Shown: positions 36,682 to 46,747 of the stretch, piece by piece
Layout of the letters: each line of letters starts with the position of its first letter
How positions within the stretch are numbered: the stretch's first letter is position 1
Assembly: GCF_001975225.1 (NCBI RefSeq)
Contig: NZ_CP019445.1
Span: forward strand, 558,001-622,000
Direction: 5' to 3'
From: Kosakonia cowanii JCM 10956 = DSM 18146
Lineage (GTDB): Bacteria; Pseudomonadota; Gammaproteobacteria; Enterobacterales; Enterobacteriaceae
Length of the DNA: 64,000 nucleotides
Notes under the pieces: model-generated
Told to the model about the DNA's origin: nothing
Database searches by the model: none
The model's input: only the letters and a program-made list of their open reading frames with translations
Translations under genes and position numbers: made by a program

Positions 36682-37878
36682 TCAAGGCTGCAACTTTTCT
36701 TGCGCCGCAACCACGTGGGGAAGGTGAAGGGTGATCGCCAGCCCACCCGCTTCCGGCAGCGCGGCGCTGATGCTGCCGCCGTGGGCATGAACGATTGCCT
36801 GGGCGATGGATAACCCAAGGCCGCTGCCGCCGGAATGGCGCGCGCGCGAGGTCTCGGCCCGTGTAAAGCGGTCAAACATCAGCGGCAGAAAATCATCCTC
36901 CACGCCGGGGCCGTCATCGGTGAAATCAATCAGGTAGCCGCTCGCCTGCGATGTGAGGGCGATAAACAGATGGCCGCCCTGCCGCCCGTAACGCACCGCA
37001 TTCTCCATCAGCACCGTAAAGACCTGCCCTAAGCGGAAAGCGTCGCCCTCCAGCGGCGCGGGCGTTGGCGCGGTCAGGGTAAAGGTGAACCCGGCGGCAT
37101 CGGCCTGCGGCTTCATCCACGCCGCGCGTTCGCGCAGCAGATCGTCTAAGAGCAGCGGCTGGCAGTTGAGCATCAGCTGCCCGGCGTCAGCCAGCGAGAG
37201 CAGGTGCAGCTCATCCGTTAAGCGGCGCAGCAGTTGTAATTGCTTCATCACCATCGTCATCTGCGCAGGACTCGGCTCAAACACGCCATCCAGCATCCCC
37301 TGCAGGCGACCAATCGCGGCGGTGAGCGGTGAGCGCAATTCGTGAGCCATCGCCACGTGGGAGGCGCGCAGTTCACGCTCATAGCGCGCCAGCTGGCGGG
37401 TCATGCCGTTAAAGTCGCTGGCAAAGCGCACCATTTCTGCGGGGGCTTCTTTTACCAGTTCGGCTTGCGCACCAAATGTCCCCTGCGTCACCTCTTCGGC
37501 GGCGTCGCGCAGGCGGCTAAATTGCAGGGTCAGCGGGCGGGCATAGCGCAGCCCCATAAAGACGATAAAGGGGATCATCACCAGCACCAGCACGCTGACC
37601 AGGATCCAGTCCGTCGAGGCGATAGAGGGGGTGGAGTAGCTCAGCCCCCACCAGGTGTCGACGATTTCGTGAAAGCGCGTCGGGTTGATCTCCGGGTTCT
37701 CTTTCAACAGCAGAAACTCGGCGCGCACCGGCGCAGGCATGGCGTGCAGGATCCAGACAGTCTGCACGGCGTAGCGCAGCCACATACAGAGCGCGATGAT
37801 GATCACTGTACCGATCGCCAGCGCAAGGATGCGCACGCAGATCCAGCGCCAGAGCGACTGTTGAGCTAAATTTTTCAT
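36682..37878 (-). CDS. Two-component sensor histidine kinase
   Basis: A 398-residue inner-membrane kinase. First membrane helix about 13-35 (ICVRILALAIGTVIIIAL), a short periplasmic loop of about 55 residues, second helix near 91-110, then a HAMP region. The phospho-acceptor is H179 in MAHELRSPLTAAIG. ATP-binding boxes: N in ENAVRYG, G1 FTDDGPGVEDDF, and G2 HSGGSGLGLSIAQAIV. Domain order is as in BaeS/PmrB-type kinases. Its ATG overlaps the response-regulator stop by 4 bp. The efflux genes begin 78 bp downstream on the same strand, so it likely senses a toxic compound or envelope stress and drives their expression. Confidence 0.92.
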   Translation of the reverse strand: MKNLAQQSLWRWICVRILALAIGTVIIIALCMWLRYAVQTVWILHAMPAPVRAEFLLLKENPEINPTRFHEIVDTWWGLSYSTPSIASTDWILVSVLVLVMIPFIVFMGLRYARPLTLQFSRLRDAAEEVTQGTFGAQAELVKEAPAEMVRFASDFNGMTRQLARYERELRASHVAMAHELRSPLTAAIGRLQGMLDGVFEPSPAQMTMVMKQLQLLRRLTDELHLLSLADAGQLMLNCQPLLLDDLLRERAAWMKPQADAAGFTFTLTAPTPAPLEGDAFRLGQVFTVLMENAVRYGRQGGHLFIALTSQASGYLIDFTDDGPGVEDDFLPLMFDRFTRAETSRARHSGGSGLGLSIAQAIVHAHGGSISAALPEAGGLAITLHLPHVVAAQEKLQP

Positions 37879-38570
37879 GGTTGAGAGAACCTGTAACCGA
37901 CGCCGCGCACATTGCTTAACACGCCGCTGACGCCCGCGTTTTCCAGCTTTTTACGCAGGTTGTAGACGTGCGTATCGACCACGCGCTCCAGCGCTTCGCT
38001 TTCGGGCAGGCAGTGCTCCAGCAGATGCTGGCGGGAGAAGGCGCGGGTGGGATGGCGCATCAGTGTCGTAAGCAGGGAGAATTCCGTCGGCGTCAGCTCC
38101 AGCGCGCGCGTCTGGTTATTTTCTTGCGTGACGGTCACGCTAATGGCGACGGTGTCGACCGCGAGGTTGTGCCAGCGCAGCACCTCCTCCTGGGTTTCCG
38201 CGCGCTGCGTGCGCCGCAGTACCGCCTGCACGCGCGCCACCACTTCGCCGGGGTGATAGGGCTTCACCACATAATCATCCGCGCCGTAACGCAGCGCGCC
38301 AATACGGTCGGGGGCATCGCCGAGCGCGGTGACCATGATCACCGGCACATCACTTTTGCGCCGCAGCGCCGCCAGCACTTCGCTGCCGTTCATGCCGGGC
38401 AGCATCACATCAAGCAGGATCAGATCGGGCTTGCAGCGCTGCGCCAGCTCCAGCCCGGCCAGGCCGTCGCTCGCCAGCGTCACCTCATAATTTTCACGGC
38501 GCAGATAGGCCTCCAGCACGCCCGCCGCATCCGCGTCATCCTCAATCACCAGCACTCTTTTCGCCACCAT
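37875..38570 (-). CDS. OmpR/PhoB-family response regulator
   Basis: A 231-residue DNA-binding response regulator. ATG 38570 follows AAGGTGGGGAA and gives MVAKRVLVIEDDADAAG; nine extra residues upstream are unlikely. Receiver domain: acidic pocket E10-D11-D12, phospho-acceptor D54 in LILLDVMLPG, T in VTALGDA, K in VVKPYHPGE. C-terminal winged helix: LELTPTEFSLLTTLMRHP, SRQHLLEHC, and RVVDTHVYNLRKKL followed by VRGVGYRF. First gene of a regulator-kinase-adaptor-RND cluster, divergent from the MipA-like gene, which may belong to the same regulon. Confidence 0.94.
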   Translation of the reverse strand: MVAKRVLVIEDDADAAGVLEAYLRRENYEVTLASDGLAGLELAQRCKPDLILLDVMLPGMNGSEVLAALRRKSDVPVIMVTALGDAPDRIGALRYGADDYVVKPYHPGEVVARVQAVLRRTQRAETQEEVLRWHNLAVDTVAISVTVTQENNQTRALELTPTEFSLLTTLMRHPTRAFSRQHLLEHCLPESEALERVVDTHVYNLRKKLENAGVSGVLSNVRGVGYRFSQP

Positions 38571-38680
38571 TTCCCCACCTTGACCGTTTCTTAACACTTT
38601 GCTGACGGTTTATTGATACGACCTGTCTATCTTCCCTTTCAGCGCTTGCGCACACCCTTTCCCACCGACGAGATGTGACG

Positions 38681-39469
38681 ATGATAACCAGAAAACGTAC
38701 GTTGTATAGCCTCTGCGCCCTGCTGGCGACCACCGCCTCTGCGGCGCACGCCGATGATGATCCATCGGCACAAAATGGCGTCACTGTAGGCATCGGCGCA
38801 CAGTCTGCGCCGCGTTACAGCGGTTCAGACAAGCAGCGCCTGCAATTCGTTCCACTGATCCAGGCGCGCGATAACGCCCTCTTCATTGATTCGCAAAAGG
38901 GCATCGGTTACGACCTGCAAAGCGATAACGGTCTCTATCTCGAACATACGCTCGGTTACGGTCTTGGCCGCGATGAGAGCAACTCCTCCTGGCGCGACGG
39001 AGCCAATAGCCTGAAAGGGATGGGGAAAATCGATGCCACGATGAATACCGCGCTTGCCGTCGGCTGGTCGATCACCCCGTGGCTCTCCGTTGAAGGCAAA
39101 GCGACGCTGCCGCTGACCGACAGCCAGGGCGTGCAGTATCAAACCTCGGTGACGCTGCTGCCGGTGCAGAGCGCCAGCGATACCGTTGCAATCCAGTCTG
39201 CTGCCCTGTTTGGCGACAGCCGCTACATCAACACCTTTTATGGCGTCAGCGCGCGGCAGAGCCAGCGCAGCGGTTTTCGCCCCTATGATCGCGCGGGCGG
39301 TTTCTACGGCGTCAACAGCTCGCTCACCTGGAGCCATCAGTTCGACGAACACTGGGGAACGCTGCTGAGCGCGGGCTACACCTGGCTTGGCGATCGCGCG
39401 GGCGACAGCCCGATTGTCTCGCAACGCAATCAGGGCACCGGCACGGTAGCCGTAACCTGGACCTTCTGA
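38681..39469 (+). CDS. MipA/OmpV family outer-membrane protein
   Basis: A beta-barrel protein of about 262 residues. The likely start is ATG 38681 (MITRKRTLYSLCALL); an in-frame GTG two codons earlier is an alternative. The signal peptide ends near SAAHADD. The body shows alternating-residue strands, for example GVTVGIGAQSAPRYSGSDKQ, the MipA/OmpV entry motif, then GYDLQSDNGLYLEHTLGYGLG, SSLTWSHQFDEHWGT, and a terminal VAVTWTF with Phe last. Family members scaffold murein enzymes or act as porin-like proteins. It is divergent from the response regulator 110 bp away, which suggests control by that system. Confidence 0.85.
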   Translation: MITRKRTLYSLCALLATTASAAHADDDPSAQNGVTVGIGAQSAPRYSGSDKQRLQFVPLIQARDNALFIDSQKGIGYDLQSDNGLYLEHTLGYGLGRDESNSSWRDGANSLKGMGKIDATMNTALAVGWSITPWLSVEGKATLPLTDSQGVQYQTSVTLLPVQSASDTVAIQSAALFGDSRYINTFYGVSARQSQRSGFRPYDRAGGFYGVNSSLTWSHQFDEHWGTLLSAGYTWLGDRAGDSPIVSQRNQGTGTVAVTWTF

Positions 39470-39479
39470 ACAGGGGGAG

Positions 39480-39575
39480 ATGGTGAAAAAAGAGGATTAT
39501 CAGCTGGTGGGGAAGATCTGGTTTGGCTGCTTACTGGTTTACCTCGCCGCGTATCTGACATATATCTCTTTGTAA
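39480..39575 (+). CDS. Small membrane peptide, 31 residues
   Basis: ATG 39480 lies close behind CAGGGGG (39471-39477), a potential ribosome site. The product begins MVKKEDYQLVGKIWFG and ends CLLVYLAAYLTYISL: a charged N-terminal third followed by a single hydrophobic helix, the usual build of small enterobacterial membrane peptides. It starts 10 bp after the MipA-like gene and could be co-transcribed. No function can be assigned. Coding status rests on start site and composition only. Confidence 0.45.
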   Translation: MVKKEDYQLVGKIWFGCLLVYLAAYLTYISL

Positions 39576-39600
39576 TGATTGCCAACAAAACAGCGATGAG

Positions 39601-40161
39601 ATGAATAAAGACGCCCATACCCAAACAGCCCTTTGCCTCGACACGCCACGGCTGGTCTGCATGCAAATCGAGGAACTGGATCGCGATTTTTTTAGCCGCC
39701 TGATGGCGAGCAATGAGGTGCAGCATTACATCTCGGACGCGCGCACGCCAGAGGAGATCGAGGAGGCTTTCACCGCCCGCTTGCCGCACTGGCAACCGGG
39801 GAGCGCGCACTGGCTCTGCCTGGTGGTGCGCGACAGAGCGAGCGGTGAAAGGCTCGGCGTCATCGGCTATATCCATCGCGAAGCAGACTGCGCCGAAGTG
39901 GGGTTTCTCTTTGCTCCCGAGGCGCAGGGAAAAGGCTATGCGCGCGAGTCGTTACAGGCGGTGTGCGATTTCGCCTTCAATAAAGGCGGCATCCGGCGGC
40001 TGACGGCGATGGTCACCGCCGGCAATCACCCCTCTCGCCGCCTGCTGGAAAAGGTGGGGTTTGTGCTGGAGGGCGAGCTGCGCGAGAGCTATTGGCTGCA
40101 TAACCGCTGGCACAATGACTGGCTGTTTGGCCTGCTGCGCCAGGATTATCTCCATCAATAA
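39601..40161 (+). CDS. GNAT acetyltransferase, RimJ/RimL type
   Basis: A 186-residue cytoplasmic N-acetyltransferase using acetyl-CoA. After LDTPRLVCMQIEELDRDFF, the RimJ/RimL entry, come GVIGYIHREADCAEVGFLF, the acetyl-CoA loop PEAQGKGYARESLQAVCDFA (Q/R-x-x-G-x-G/A pattern), and NHPSRRLLEKVGFVLEGELR, the closing motif of the family. Ends YWLHNRWHNDWLFGLL, typical of ribosomal-protein or small-molecule alanine acetyltransferases. Followed by a second GNAT gene 10 bp downstream. Acceptor unknown. Confidence 0.88.
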   Translation: MNKDAHTQTALCLDTPRLVCMQIEELDRDFFSRLMASNEVQHYISDARTPEEIEEAFTARLPHWQPGSAHWLCLVVRDRASGERLGVIGYIHREADCAEVGFLFAPEAQGKGYARESLQAVCDFAFNKGGIRRLTAMVTAGNHPSRRLLEKVGFVLEGELRESYWLHNRWHNDWLFGLLRQDYLHQ

Positions 40162-40171
40162 CGAGGGTGTT

Positions 40172-40618
40172 ATGACGCTGAACATCACCACCATTACCCC
40201 GGCAGTCGACGGTTTTCAGCCGCTAAAACAGGCGAGCGTGGCGGAGGGGTTTAATATGCTGCGCAGGCTTGAGGAGAACTGGCTCAATCAGCACAACCGC
40301 TTTGATAAGCCAGGCGAAATGCTGCTGGGCGCGTTGCTTGACGGCAAGCTGGTGGGAGTTTGCGGGCTGAATATCGACCCGTTTGTGCAGGGAGATCGCG
40401 CAGGCCGGGTGCGCCACCTCTACGTTGCCGCAGCCTATCGCAGCCAGGCGGTGGGTAGCGCGCTTTTGAGGGAGATTGTCGCCCAGGCCGCGCAGAGCTT
40501 TGACAATCTCTACACGCATGCACCGCAGGCGGCGTTCCGCTTTTACCAACGCGCAGGCTTTGTGCCAACGGAAGGGATTGAGCGGGTGACGCACTGCCTG
40601 CGGTTGGGGCAAAACTAG
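40172..40618 (+). CDS. GNAT family N-acetyltransferase
   Basis: A 148-residue acetyltransferase. ATG 40172 follows CGAGGGTGTT; the open frame extends further upstream inside the previous gene but without support. Core motifs: LVGVCGLNIDPFV, RVRHLYVAAAYRSQAVGSALL (acetyl-CoA pyrophosphate loop), then FRFYQRAGFVPTEGIERVTH. Likely co-transcribed with the preceding GNAT gene. It ends at a hairpin shared with the convergent betA. Acceptor unknown. Confidence 0.85.
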   Translation: MTLNITTITPAVDGFQPLKQASVAEGFNMLRRLEENWLNQHNRFDKPGEMLLGALLDGKLVGVCGLNIDPFVQGDRAGRVRHLYVAAAYRSQAVGSALLREIVAQAAQSFDNLYTHAPQAAFRFYQRAGFVPTEGIERVTHCLRLGQN

Positions 40619-40641
40619 CCGGTAAGATTGCCCTACCGGCT
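40617..40641. terminator. Hairpin between GNAT gene and betA
   Basis: AGCCGGTA and TACCGGCT form perfect 8-bp arms around a 9-nt loop in the 30-bp gap of two convergent genes. It may end both transcripts. There is no long T run, so intrinsic strength is uncertain. Confidence 0.55.
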
Positions 40642-40648
40642 GCTGGCG

Positions 40649-42328
40649 TTACGCGCGCATCGGCTCGCCGCGCACCGGGCGGTCGCCCGCCACGAAGTAG
40701 TCGGCGTTGCTGCGCGGCAGCGGGGCGCGGCCACGGATATTATCGGCAATCTTCTCGCCAATCATAATGGTGGTGGCGTTGAGGTTACCGGTGATGATCA
40801 GCGGCATAATCGAGGCATCGACCACGCGCAGCCCTTGCAGGCCGTGCACGCGCCCTTCCCCGTCCACTACCGCCATCTCGTCGCTGCCCATTTTGCAGGT
40901 GCCGCACGGATGGTAGGCGGTTTCGCCGTGGTTACGCACAAACTCATCCAGCTGTTCGTCGGTCTGGCACTCAATACCGGGGCTAATCTCACGCCCGCGA
41001 TACTTATCCAGCGCCGGCTGGTTGATGATCTGGCGCGTAATGCGGATCGCATCGCGGAACTCCTGCCAGTCCTGCTCGTGGGCCATGTAGTTAAACTGAA
41101 TGGCCGGGTGCATACGCGGATCGCGCGATTTCAGGCGCACAAAGCCGCGGCTCGGCGAGCGCATGGAGCCAACGTGGCACTGGAAGCCGTGGGCTTCAAC
41201 CGCGTTGCTGCCGTTGTAGTTAATCGCCACCGGCAGGAAGTGGTACTGAATGTTCGGCCAGGCGAACTCTTCCCGGCTGCGGATAAAGCCGCCGCCTTCA
41301 AACTGGTTGCTGGCGCCGATACCGGTGCCGTTAAACAGCCACTCCGCGCCGATTTTCGGCTGGTTCCACCACTTCAGCGCCGGGTAGAGCGACACCGGCT
41401 CTTTGCACTCGTACTGCAGGTACATTTCGAGGTGATCCTGCAGGTTTTCACCGACGCCCGGCAGATCGTGCACCACGGGAATGTCGAACTTCTTCAGCAG
41501 ATCTGCCGCACCGACGCCGGAGCGTTGCAGGATCTGCGGCGAAGCGATAGCACCCGCGCAGAGCAGCACTTCGCGGCGCGCATGCACCTGCTGCGGCGTG
41601 TTGCTGGCACCGTGCAGATACTCAACGCCCACCGCCCGCTTGCCGTCGAACAGAATGCGATCGGTGGTGGCATGGGTGATGATGGTCAGGTTGGAGCGCT
41701 TTTTCGCGGTATCGAGATAGCCGCGCGCGGTGCTCGAGCGACGCCCCTTCGGCGTCACAAAGCGATCCATCGGGCCAAAGCCCTCTTGCTGATAACCGTT
41801 GAGATCCTCGGTGCGCGGATAGCCCGCCTGCACGCCCGCTTCGATCATCGCTGCAAACAGCGGGTTATTGCCCGGTTTGCAGGTGGTGATGCTGACCGGG
41901 CCTTCGCCGCCGTGGTAGTCGTTTGCGCCGATATCGCGCGTTTCCGACTTGCGGTAGTAGGGCAGGCAGTCGAGGTAGGTCCAGCGCTCCAGCCCTGGTT
42001 CCTGTGCCCAGTTATCGAGATCCATTGCGTTGCCGCGCACGTAGCACATGCCGTTGATCAATGACGATCCGCCAAGCCCTTTACCGCGCCCGCACTCCAT
42101 GCGGCGGTTGTTCATGTGCGGTTCGGGCTCGGTTTCATACGCCCAGTTGTAGCGTTTGCCCTGCAACGGGTACGCCAGCGCCGCAGGCATCTGCGTGCGG
42201 AAATCAAAACGGTAATCGGGACCGCCCGCTTCAAGCAGCAGCACGTTGACGTCGCTATCTTCGGTCAGTCTTGTTGCCAATACGTTCCCTGCGGATCCGG
42301 CTCCGATGATGATGTAATCAAATTCCAT
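40649..42328 (-). CDS. betA: Choline dehydrogenase BetA
   Basis: FAD-dependent GMC oxidoreductase of 559 residues oxidising choline to betaine aldehyde at the inner membrane. N-terminal dinucleotide fold [18 protein letters not shown], then [20 protein letters not shown] (GMC signature 1), [15 protein letters not shown] (signature 2), and C-terminal catalytic region HPCGTCKMG plus [19 protein letters not shown]. Length and motifs match E. coli BetA. Last gene of the leftward betI-betB-betA operon; 26 bp after betB. Together with BetB it makes the osmoprotectant glycine betaine. Confidence 0.96.
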   Translation of the reverse strand: MEFDYIIIGAGSAGNVLATRLTEDSDVNVLLLEAGGPDYRFDFRTQMPAALAYPLQGKRYNWAYETEPEPHMNNRRMECGRGKGLGGSSLINGMCYVRGNAMDLDNWAQEPGLERWTYLDCLPYYRKSETRDIGANDYHGGEGPVSITTCKPGNNPLFAAMIEAGVQAGYPRTEDLNGYQQEGFGPMDRFVTPKGRRSSTARGYLDTAKKRSNLTIITHATTDRILFDGKRAVGVEYLHGASNTPQQVHARREVLLCAGAIASPQILQRSGVGAADLLKKFDIPVVHDLPGVGENLQDHLEMYLQYECKEPVSLYPALKWWNQPKIGAEWLFNGTGIGASNQFEGGGFIRSREEFAWPNIQYHFLPVAINYNGSNAVEAHGFQCHVGSMRSPSRGFVRLKSRDPRMHPAIQFNYMAHEQDWQEFRDAIRITRQIINQPALDKYRGREISPGIECQTDEQLDEFVRNHGETAYHPCGTCKMGSDEMAVVDGEGRVHGLQGLRVVDASIMPLIITGNLNATTIMIGEKIADNIRGRAPLPRSNADYFVAGDRPVRGEPMRA

Positions 42329-42354
42329 TAGTCGCTCCTCAGGTTAAAATTCAC

Positions 42355-43827
42355 TCAAAATACAGACTGGAAACGGGTCATTTCGAGCTGCACAGACTTC
42401 ACCTGGGTGTAGTTTTGCAGCGTCATCAGGCCGTTTTCACGCCCGACGCCGGAGTGCTTGTAGCCACCCACCGGCATTTCGGCGGCGGATTCGCCCCAGG
42501 TGTTGATCCAGCAGATCCCCGCTTCAATCTGATGAATGACGCGGTGCGCGCGGTTGAGATCCTGCGTCACTACGCCAGCGGCCAGACCGAAGTCAGTAGC
42601 GTTGGCGCGGCGCACCACTTCCTCTTCGCTTTCATAGGTGAGGATCGCCATCACCGGCCCGAAGATCTCTTCGCGCACGATGGTCATCTCGTCGCGGCAA
42701 TCGGTAAAGACCGTTGGCGCAACCCAGGCACCGTTATCGAACTCGCCGCCAGTCAGACGTTTGCCGCCGCAGAGCAGGCGTGCGCCTTCACTGATGCCGG
42801 ATTCGATATAGCGCATCACGTTGTCGCGGTGCGGGAAGCTCACCAGCGGCCCGAAGTTGATAGCCGGATCGTTCGGATCGCCCGCTTTAATCCGCGCCAC
42901 GCGATCGGCGATCTTCACTTCAAACTCGGCCTGCCATTTCGCCGGAACAAACACGCGCGTGCCGTTGGTGCAGACCTGGCCGGAGCTGTAGAAGTTGGCC
43001 ATCATTGCGATATCGGCAGCGAGATCGAGATCCGCATCTTCAAAGATGATCAGCGGCGATTTACCGCCCAACTCCATGGTGACCTCTTTCAGGGTCGAAC
43101 CGGCGGCGTTTGCCATCACTTTTTTACCGCTGGCCACACCACCGGTGAAGGAGACTTTGTCGATGCCCGGATGCTCGGTCAGCAGCTGGCCGGTGACCGC
43201 ACCGCTGCCCGGCAGAACGTTAAAGACGCCGTCCGGCAGGCCCGCTTCGGTGTAGATTTCCGCCAGTTTCAGTGCGGTGAGCGGTGTGACTTCGCTCGGT
43301 TTGAAGATCATCGCGTTGCCCGCAGCCAGCGCTGGTGCGGATTTCCACAGCGCGATCTGGATCGGGTAGTTCCATGCGCCAATACCAGCGACCACGCCAA
43401 GCGGCTCGCGGCGAGTATAGACAAAGGAGGTGTCGCGCAGCGGGATCTGCTGCCCTTCCAGCGACGGGATCAGCCCGGCGTAGTACTCCAGCACATCGGC
43501 ACCGGTGACGATATCAACCGCCTGGGTTTCGCTCAGCGGCTTACCGGTGTCGAGGGTTTCCAGCGCGGCCAGCTCGTCATTGCGCTCGCGCAGAATATCG
43601 ACCGCGCGACGCAGGATGCGTGAACGCTCCATCGCCGTCATCGCGGCCCAGATTTTCTGGCCTTTACGCGCGCTTTCGACAGCGCGATCGACATCGGCCT
43701 GCGCCGCTTCGTGCACTTCGGCTAATACTTCGCCATTGGCCGGGTTGATGGTCTGGAATGTTTTTCCAGCCGCGGCGGGAACGTATTGACCATCAATATA
43801 GAGCTGCTGTTCTGCGAATCGGGACAT
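42355..43827 (-). CDS. betB: Betaine aldehyde dehydrogenase BetB
   Basis: NAD(P)-dependent aldehyde dehydrogenase of 490 residues making glycine betaine. ATG 43827 ([18 protein letters not shown]) lies after AGGAGGAATC; the longer frame is not needed and would exceed the family length of 490. Motifs: [36 protein letters not shown], catalytic Glu in [11 protein letters not shown], catalytic Cys in [13 protein letters not shown], and [11 protein letters not shown]. Middle gene of the bet operon, 13 bp after betI. Confidence 0.96.
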   Translation of the reverse strand: MSRFAEQQLYIDGQYVPAAAGKTFQTINPANGEVLAEVHEAAQADVDRAVESARKGQKIWAAMTAMERSRILRRAVDILRERNDELAALETLDTGKPLSETQAVDIVTGADVLEYYAGLIPSLEGQQIPLRDTSFVYTRREPLGVVAGIGAWNYPIQIALWKSAPALAAGNAMIFKPSEVTPLTALKLAEIYTEAGLPDGVFNVLPGSGAVTGQLLTEHPGIDKVSFTGGVASGKKVMANAAGSTLKEVTMELGGKSPLIIFEDADLDLAADIAMMANFYSSGQVCTNGTRVFVPAKWQAEFEVKIADRVARIKAGDPNDPAINFGPLVSFPHRDNVMRYIESGISEGARLLCGGKRLTGGEFDNGAWVAPTVFTDCRDEMTIVREEIFGPVMAILTYESEEEVVRRANATDFGLAAGVVTQDLNRAHRVIHQIEAGICWINTWGESAAEMPVGGYKHSGVGRENGLMTLQNYTQVKSVQLEMTRFQSVF

Positions 43828-43840
43828 GATTCCTCCTTCC

Positions 43841-44437
43841 TCAGGGATTCTTTGCACCAGCCAACTGCTGGCGGATGAATTGGGTGGTGAGCGTTCGGGC
43901 AACGTCCGGGTTGAACGGTTTGCCGCTCAGGGCTGCGCGCAGCCACAGGCCATCAATTAATGACGCCAGGCCGTGCGCTGCCAGCCGGGCCTGCTCGCGC
44001 GGCAATTCGCGGCGAAACTCCGCCGTCAGGCTGGAGAAGAGGCGTCGGCTGCTGACGCGCTCAAGGCGGCCCAGCTGCGGTTGATGCATGCTGCTGGCCC
44101 AGAAGTCGAGCCAGGCTTTCATCGCCGCGCTATGCACCTGGGTCTCATCGAAGTTACCGTCGACAATCGCCAGTAAACGCGCTTCGGTCGTGGCCTGGGC
44201 TAACGGTTTCAGGCGTACCGCCACCGCATCGCGCAACTGGCGCGTGATGTCGCGCATGGTGGCTTCCAGCAGGCCGTTTTTGTCCTTGAAGTAGTGGCTG
44301 ATGATGCCGGTCGATACCCCGGCCCGGCGCGCAATCTGCGCAATGGTGGCGTCGTTAATCCCGACGTCGTTGATCGTATCCAGGGTCGCATCAATCAGCT
44401 GCCGACGGCGTATCGGCTGCATTCCCACCTTTGGCAT
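43841..44437 (-). CDS. betI: Choline-responsive TetR-type repressor BetI
   Basis: A 198-residue TetR-family repressor that senses choline and controls betT and betIBA. The start at 44437 gives [20 protein letters not shown], as in E. coli BetI (MPKLGMQ). The helix-turn-helix is [20 protein letters not shown] followed by [14 protein letters not shown]. The C-terminal ligand domain ends [18 protein letters not shown]. Its own promoter lies in the 239-bp space shared with divergent betT, where a BetI-type palindrome is seen. Confidence 0.95.
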   Translation of the reverse strand: MPKVGMQPIRRRQLIDATLDTINDVGINDATIAQIARRAGVSTGIISHYFKDKNGLLEATMRDITRQLRDAVAVRLKPLAQATTEARLLAIVDGNFDETQVHSAAMKAWLDFWASSMHQPQLGRLERVSSRRLFSSLTAEFRRELPREQARLAAHGLASLIDGLWLRAALSGKPFNPDVARTLTTQFIRQQLAGAKNP

Positions 44438-44485
44438 GACTCCCTCTTCCACCGCAAAGTAAGGGCTCTATTTAATCTTTTTTTG

Positions 44486-44499
44486 ATTGCACGTTCAAT
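44486..44499. promoter_or_regulatory. Putative BetI operator
   Basis: attgcacgttcaat is palindromic apart from one mismatched pair and lies in the divergent betI-betT promoter region, 49 bp from the betI start. Position and symmetry fit a TetR-type operator controlling both genes. Identity as the BetI site is inferred. Confidence 0.5.
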
Positions 44500-44676
44500 A
44501 TAAAAAAAGAATTTGTTAAGGTAATGTACCTGCACTGTTACAAAAACGAAGCGGCTGTGTGTAAGCTGTAGCAGGCTCAATCCGTAACAAAAATGAGGGA
44601 AAAACAACAAGAAAAGAGGCAGCACGTTGCAAGTAATCTTTTGATTTAGTTACAGGAAATTAACCAGAGGTAACCG

Positions 44677-46707
44677 ATGATTAATCCACCTGCCAGTGAA
44701 AAAGACAGAATCAATCCTGTGGTGTTCTACACCTCCGCCGGACTGATTCTGACATTTTCACTTGTCACCATTCTCTATAGCGATCTCGCCGCGGCGTGGA
44801 TCCAGACCACCGTGAACTGGGTGTCGTCCACCTTTGGCTGGTACTACATGCTGGCCGCCACGCTCTATATCGTCTTTGTCATCTATATGGCCTGTTCGCG
44901 CTACGGGGCGATCAAGCTCGGGCCAGAGCAGTCAAAACCGGAGTTCAGCCTGTTAAGCTGGTCGGCAATGCTGTTTGCCGCCGGGATCGGCATCGATCTG
45001 ATGTTCTTCTCCGTGGCTGAACCGGTGACGCAGTATATGCAGCCGCCGGAAGGCGCCGGGCAGACGATGGAAGCTGCGCGCCAGGCGATGGTCTGGACGC
45101 TGTTCCACTACGGCTTAACTGGCTGGTCGATGTATGCCCTGATGGGGATTGCCCTCGGCTACTTCAGCTACCGCTACAACCTGCCGCTGACCATCCGCTC
45201 GGCGCTCTATCCGATTTTTGGTAAACGCATTAATGGCCCGATTGGCCACACGGTGGATATCGCAGCGGTGATCGGCACTATTTTCGGTATCGCCACCACC
45301 CTCGGTATTGGCGTGGTGCAGCTTAACTACGGCCTGAAAGTGCTGTTTGATGTGCCGGAAGGGTTAACCGCGCAGATGGCGCTGATTGTGCTGTCGGTGG
45401 TTATTGCCACCATTTCGGTCACCTCCGGCGTCGATAAAGGTATTCGCATCCTTTCTGAGCTGAATGTTGCGCTGGCGCTCGGGCTGATCCTGTTTGTGCT
45501 GTTTATGGGCAAAACGGATTTCCTGCTCAACGCGCTGGTGCTGAATGTGGGTGATTACATCAACCGCTTTATGGGCATGACGTTGAACACCTTTGCCTTT
45601 GACCGCCCGACGCAGTGGATGAACAGCTGGACGCTCTTCTTCTGGGCCTGGTGGGTGGCGTGGTCGCCGTTTGTCGGCCTGTTCCTTGCGCGTATCTCCC
45701 GCGGTCGTACCATCCGCGAGTTCGTGCTCGGTACGCTGATCATTCCGTTTACCTTTACCCTGCTGTGGCTGTCGGTGTTTGGTAACGCCGCGCTGTATGA
45801 AATCATTCACGGCGATGCCGGTTTTGCCCAGGAAGTGATGGCGCACGCCGAACGCGGCTTCTACAGTCTGCTGGCGCAGTACCCGGCGTTTAAACTGAGC
45901 GCCTCGGTTGCCACCATCACCGGCCTGCTCTTTTATGTCACCTCGGCGGACTCCGGCTCGCTGGTATTGGGTAACTTCACCTCGAAGCTGAAAGATATCA
46001 ACAGCGATGCGCCGAACTGGCTGCGTATCTTCTGGTCGGTGGCGATTGGCGTGCTGACGATGGGGATGCTGATGACCAACGGCATTTCCGCCCTGCAAAA
46101 CACCACGGTGATCATGGGTCTGCCATTCAGCTTTGTGATCTTCTTTGTGATGGCGGGGCTTTATAAGTCGCTGAAAGTGGAAGATCACCGCCGCGCCAGC
46201 GCCAGCCGTGAAACTGCGCCCTATATTCCGGCGAGCAACGATCGCCTGAGCTGGAAAAAGCGTCTCTCGCGCCTGATGAACTATCCGGGCACGCGCTATA
46301 CCCAGCAGATGATGGAGACGGTGATCTACCCGGCGATGCAGGATGTGGCGAAAGAGCTGGAGCTGCGCGGCGCTCGCGTCACGCTGGAGAGTGTCCCTGC
46401 GGAAGAGGATAAACCGCTCGGCCATCTCGATTTGCGTGTGCACCTCGGCGAGGAGCAGAACTTTGTTTACCAGGTCTGGCCGCAGCAGTACTCCGTTCCA
46501 GGCTTTACCTACCGCGCGCGCAGCGGTAAGTCGCACTACTTCCGCCTGGAGACCTTCCTGTTAGAGGGCAGCCAGGGGAATGACCTGATGGATTACAACA
46601 AAGAGCAGGTGATTATCGATATTCTCGATCAATATGAACGCCACCTGAACTTTATCCATCTGCACCGCGAAGCGCCCGGTGCAAATATTGTTTATCCACA
46701 AACGTAA
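44677..46707 (+). CDS. betT: High-affinity choline transporter BetT (BCCT family)
   Basis: Inner-membrane choline/proton symporter of 676 residues. ATG 44677 follows CAGAGGTAACC. Twelve hydrophobic segments are visible, with the BCCT signature WTLFFWAWWVAWSPFVGLFL and GRTIREFV following. The long C-terminal cytoplasmic tail (from about 500; PYIPASNDRLSWKKRLSRLM onward) is a BetT trait linked to osmotic activation. Divergent from betIBA and ending at a strong terminator. Brings choline in for conversion to betaine by BetA and BetB. Confidence 0.96.
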   Translation: MINPPASEKDRINPVVFYTSAGLILTFSLVTILYSDLAAAWIQTTVNWVSSTFGWYYMLAATLYIVFVIYMACSRYGAIKLGPEQSKPEFSLLSWSAMLFAAGIGIDLMFFSVAEPVTQYMQPPEGAGQTMEAARQAMVWTLFHYGLTGWSMYALMGIALGYFSYRYNLPLTIRSALYPIFGKRINGPIGHTVDIAAVIGTIFGIATTLGIGVVQLNYGLKVLFDVPEGLTAQMALIVLSVVIATISVTSGVDKGIRILSELNVALALGLILFVLFMGKTDFLLNALVLNVGDYINRFMGMTLNTFAFDRPTQWMNSWTLFFWAWWVAWSPFVGLFLARISRGRTIREFVLGTLIIPFTFTLLWLSVFGNAALYEIIHGDAGFAQEVMAHAERGFYSLLAQYPAFKLSASVATITGLLFYVTSADSGSLVLGNFTSKLKDINSDAPNWLRIFWSVAIGVLTMGMLMTNGISALQNTTVIMGLPFSFVIFFVMAGLYKSLKVEDHRRASASRETAPYIPASNDRLSWKKRLSRLMNYPGTRYTQQMMETVIYPAMQDVAKELELRGARVTLESVPAEEDKPLGHLDLRVHLGEEQNFVYQVWPQQYSVPGFTYRARSGKSHYFRLETFLLEGSQGNDLMDYNKEQVIIDILDQYERHLNFIHLHREAPGANIVYPQT

Positions 46708-46711
46708 TGTC

Positions 46712-46740
46712 ATAAGGCCACGCAAGTGGCCTTATTTTTT
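46712..46740 (+). terminator. Rho-independent terminator of betT
   Basis: ATAAGGCCAC and GTGGCCTTAT form perfect 10-bp arms around gcaa, followed by six T. It begins 5 bp after the betT stop. Confidence 0.95.
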
Positions 46741-46747
46741 CAGGCAG

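Noticed and set aside
40628..42064. A 478-codon rightward frame opposite betA
   Set aside because: Antisense to an unmistakable choline dehydrogenase and without its own start signal or recognisable motifs.
42415..43623. A 402-codon rightward frame opposite betB
   Set aside because: Antisense shadow of betaine aldehyde dehydrogenase.
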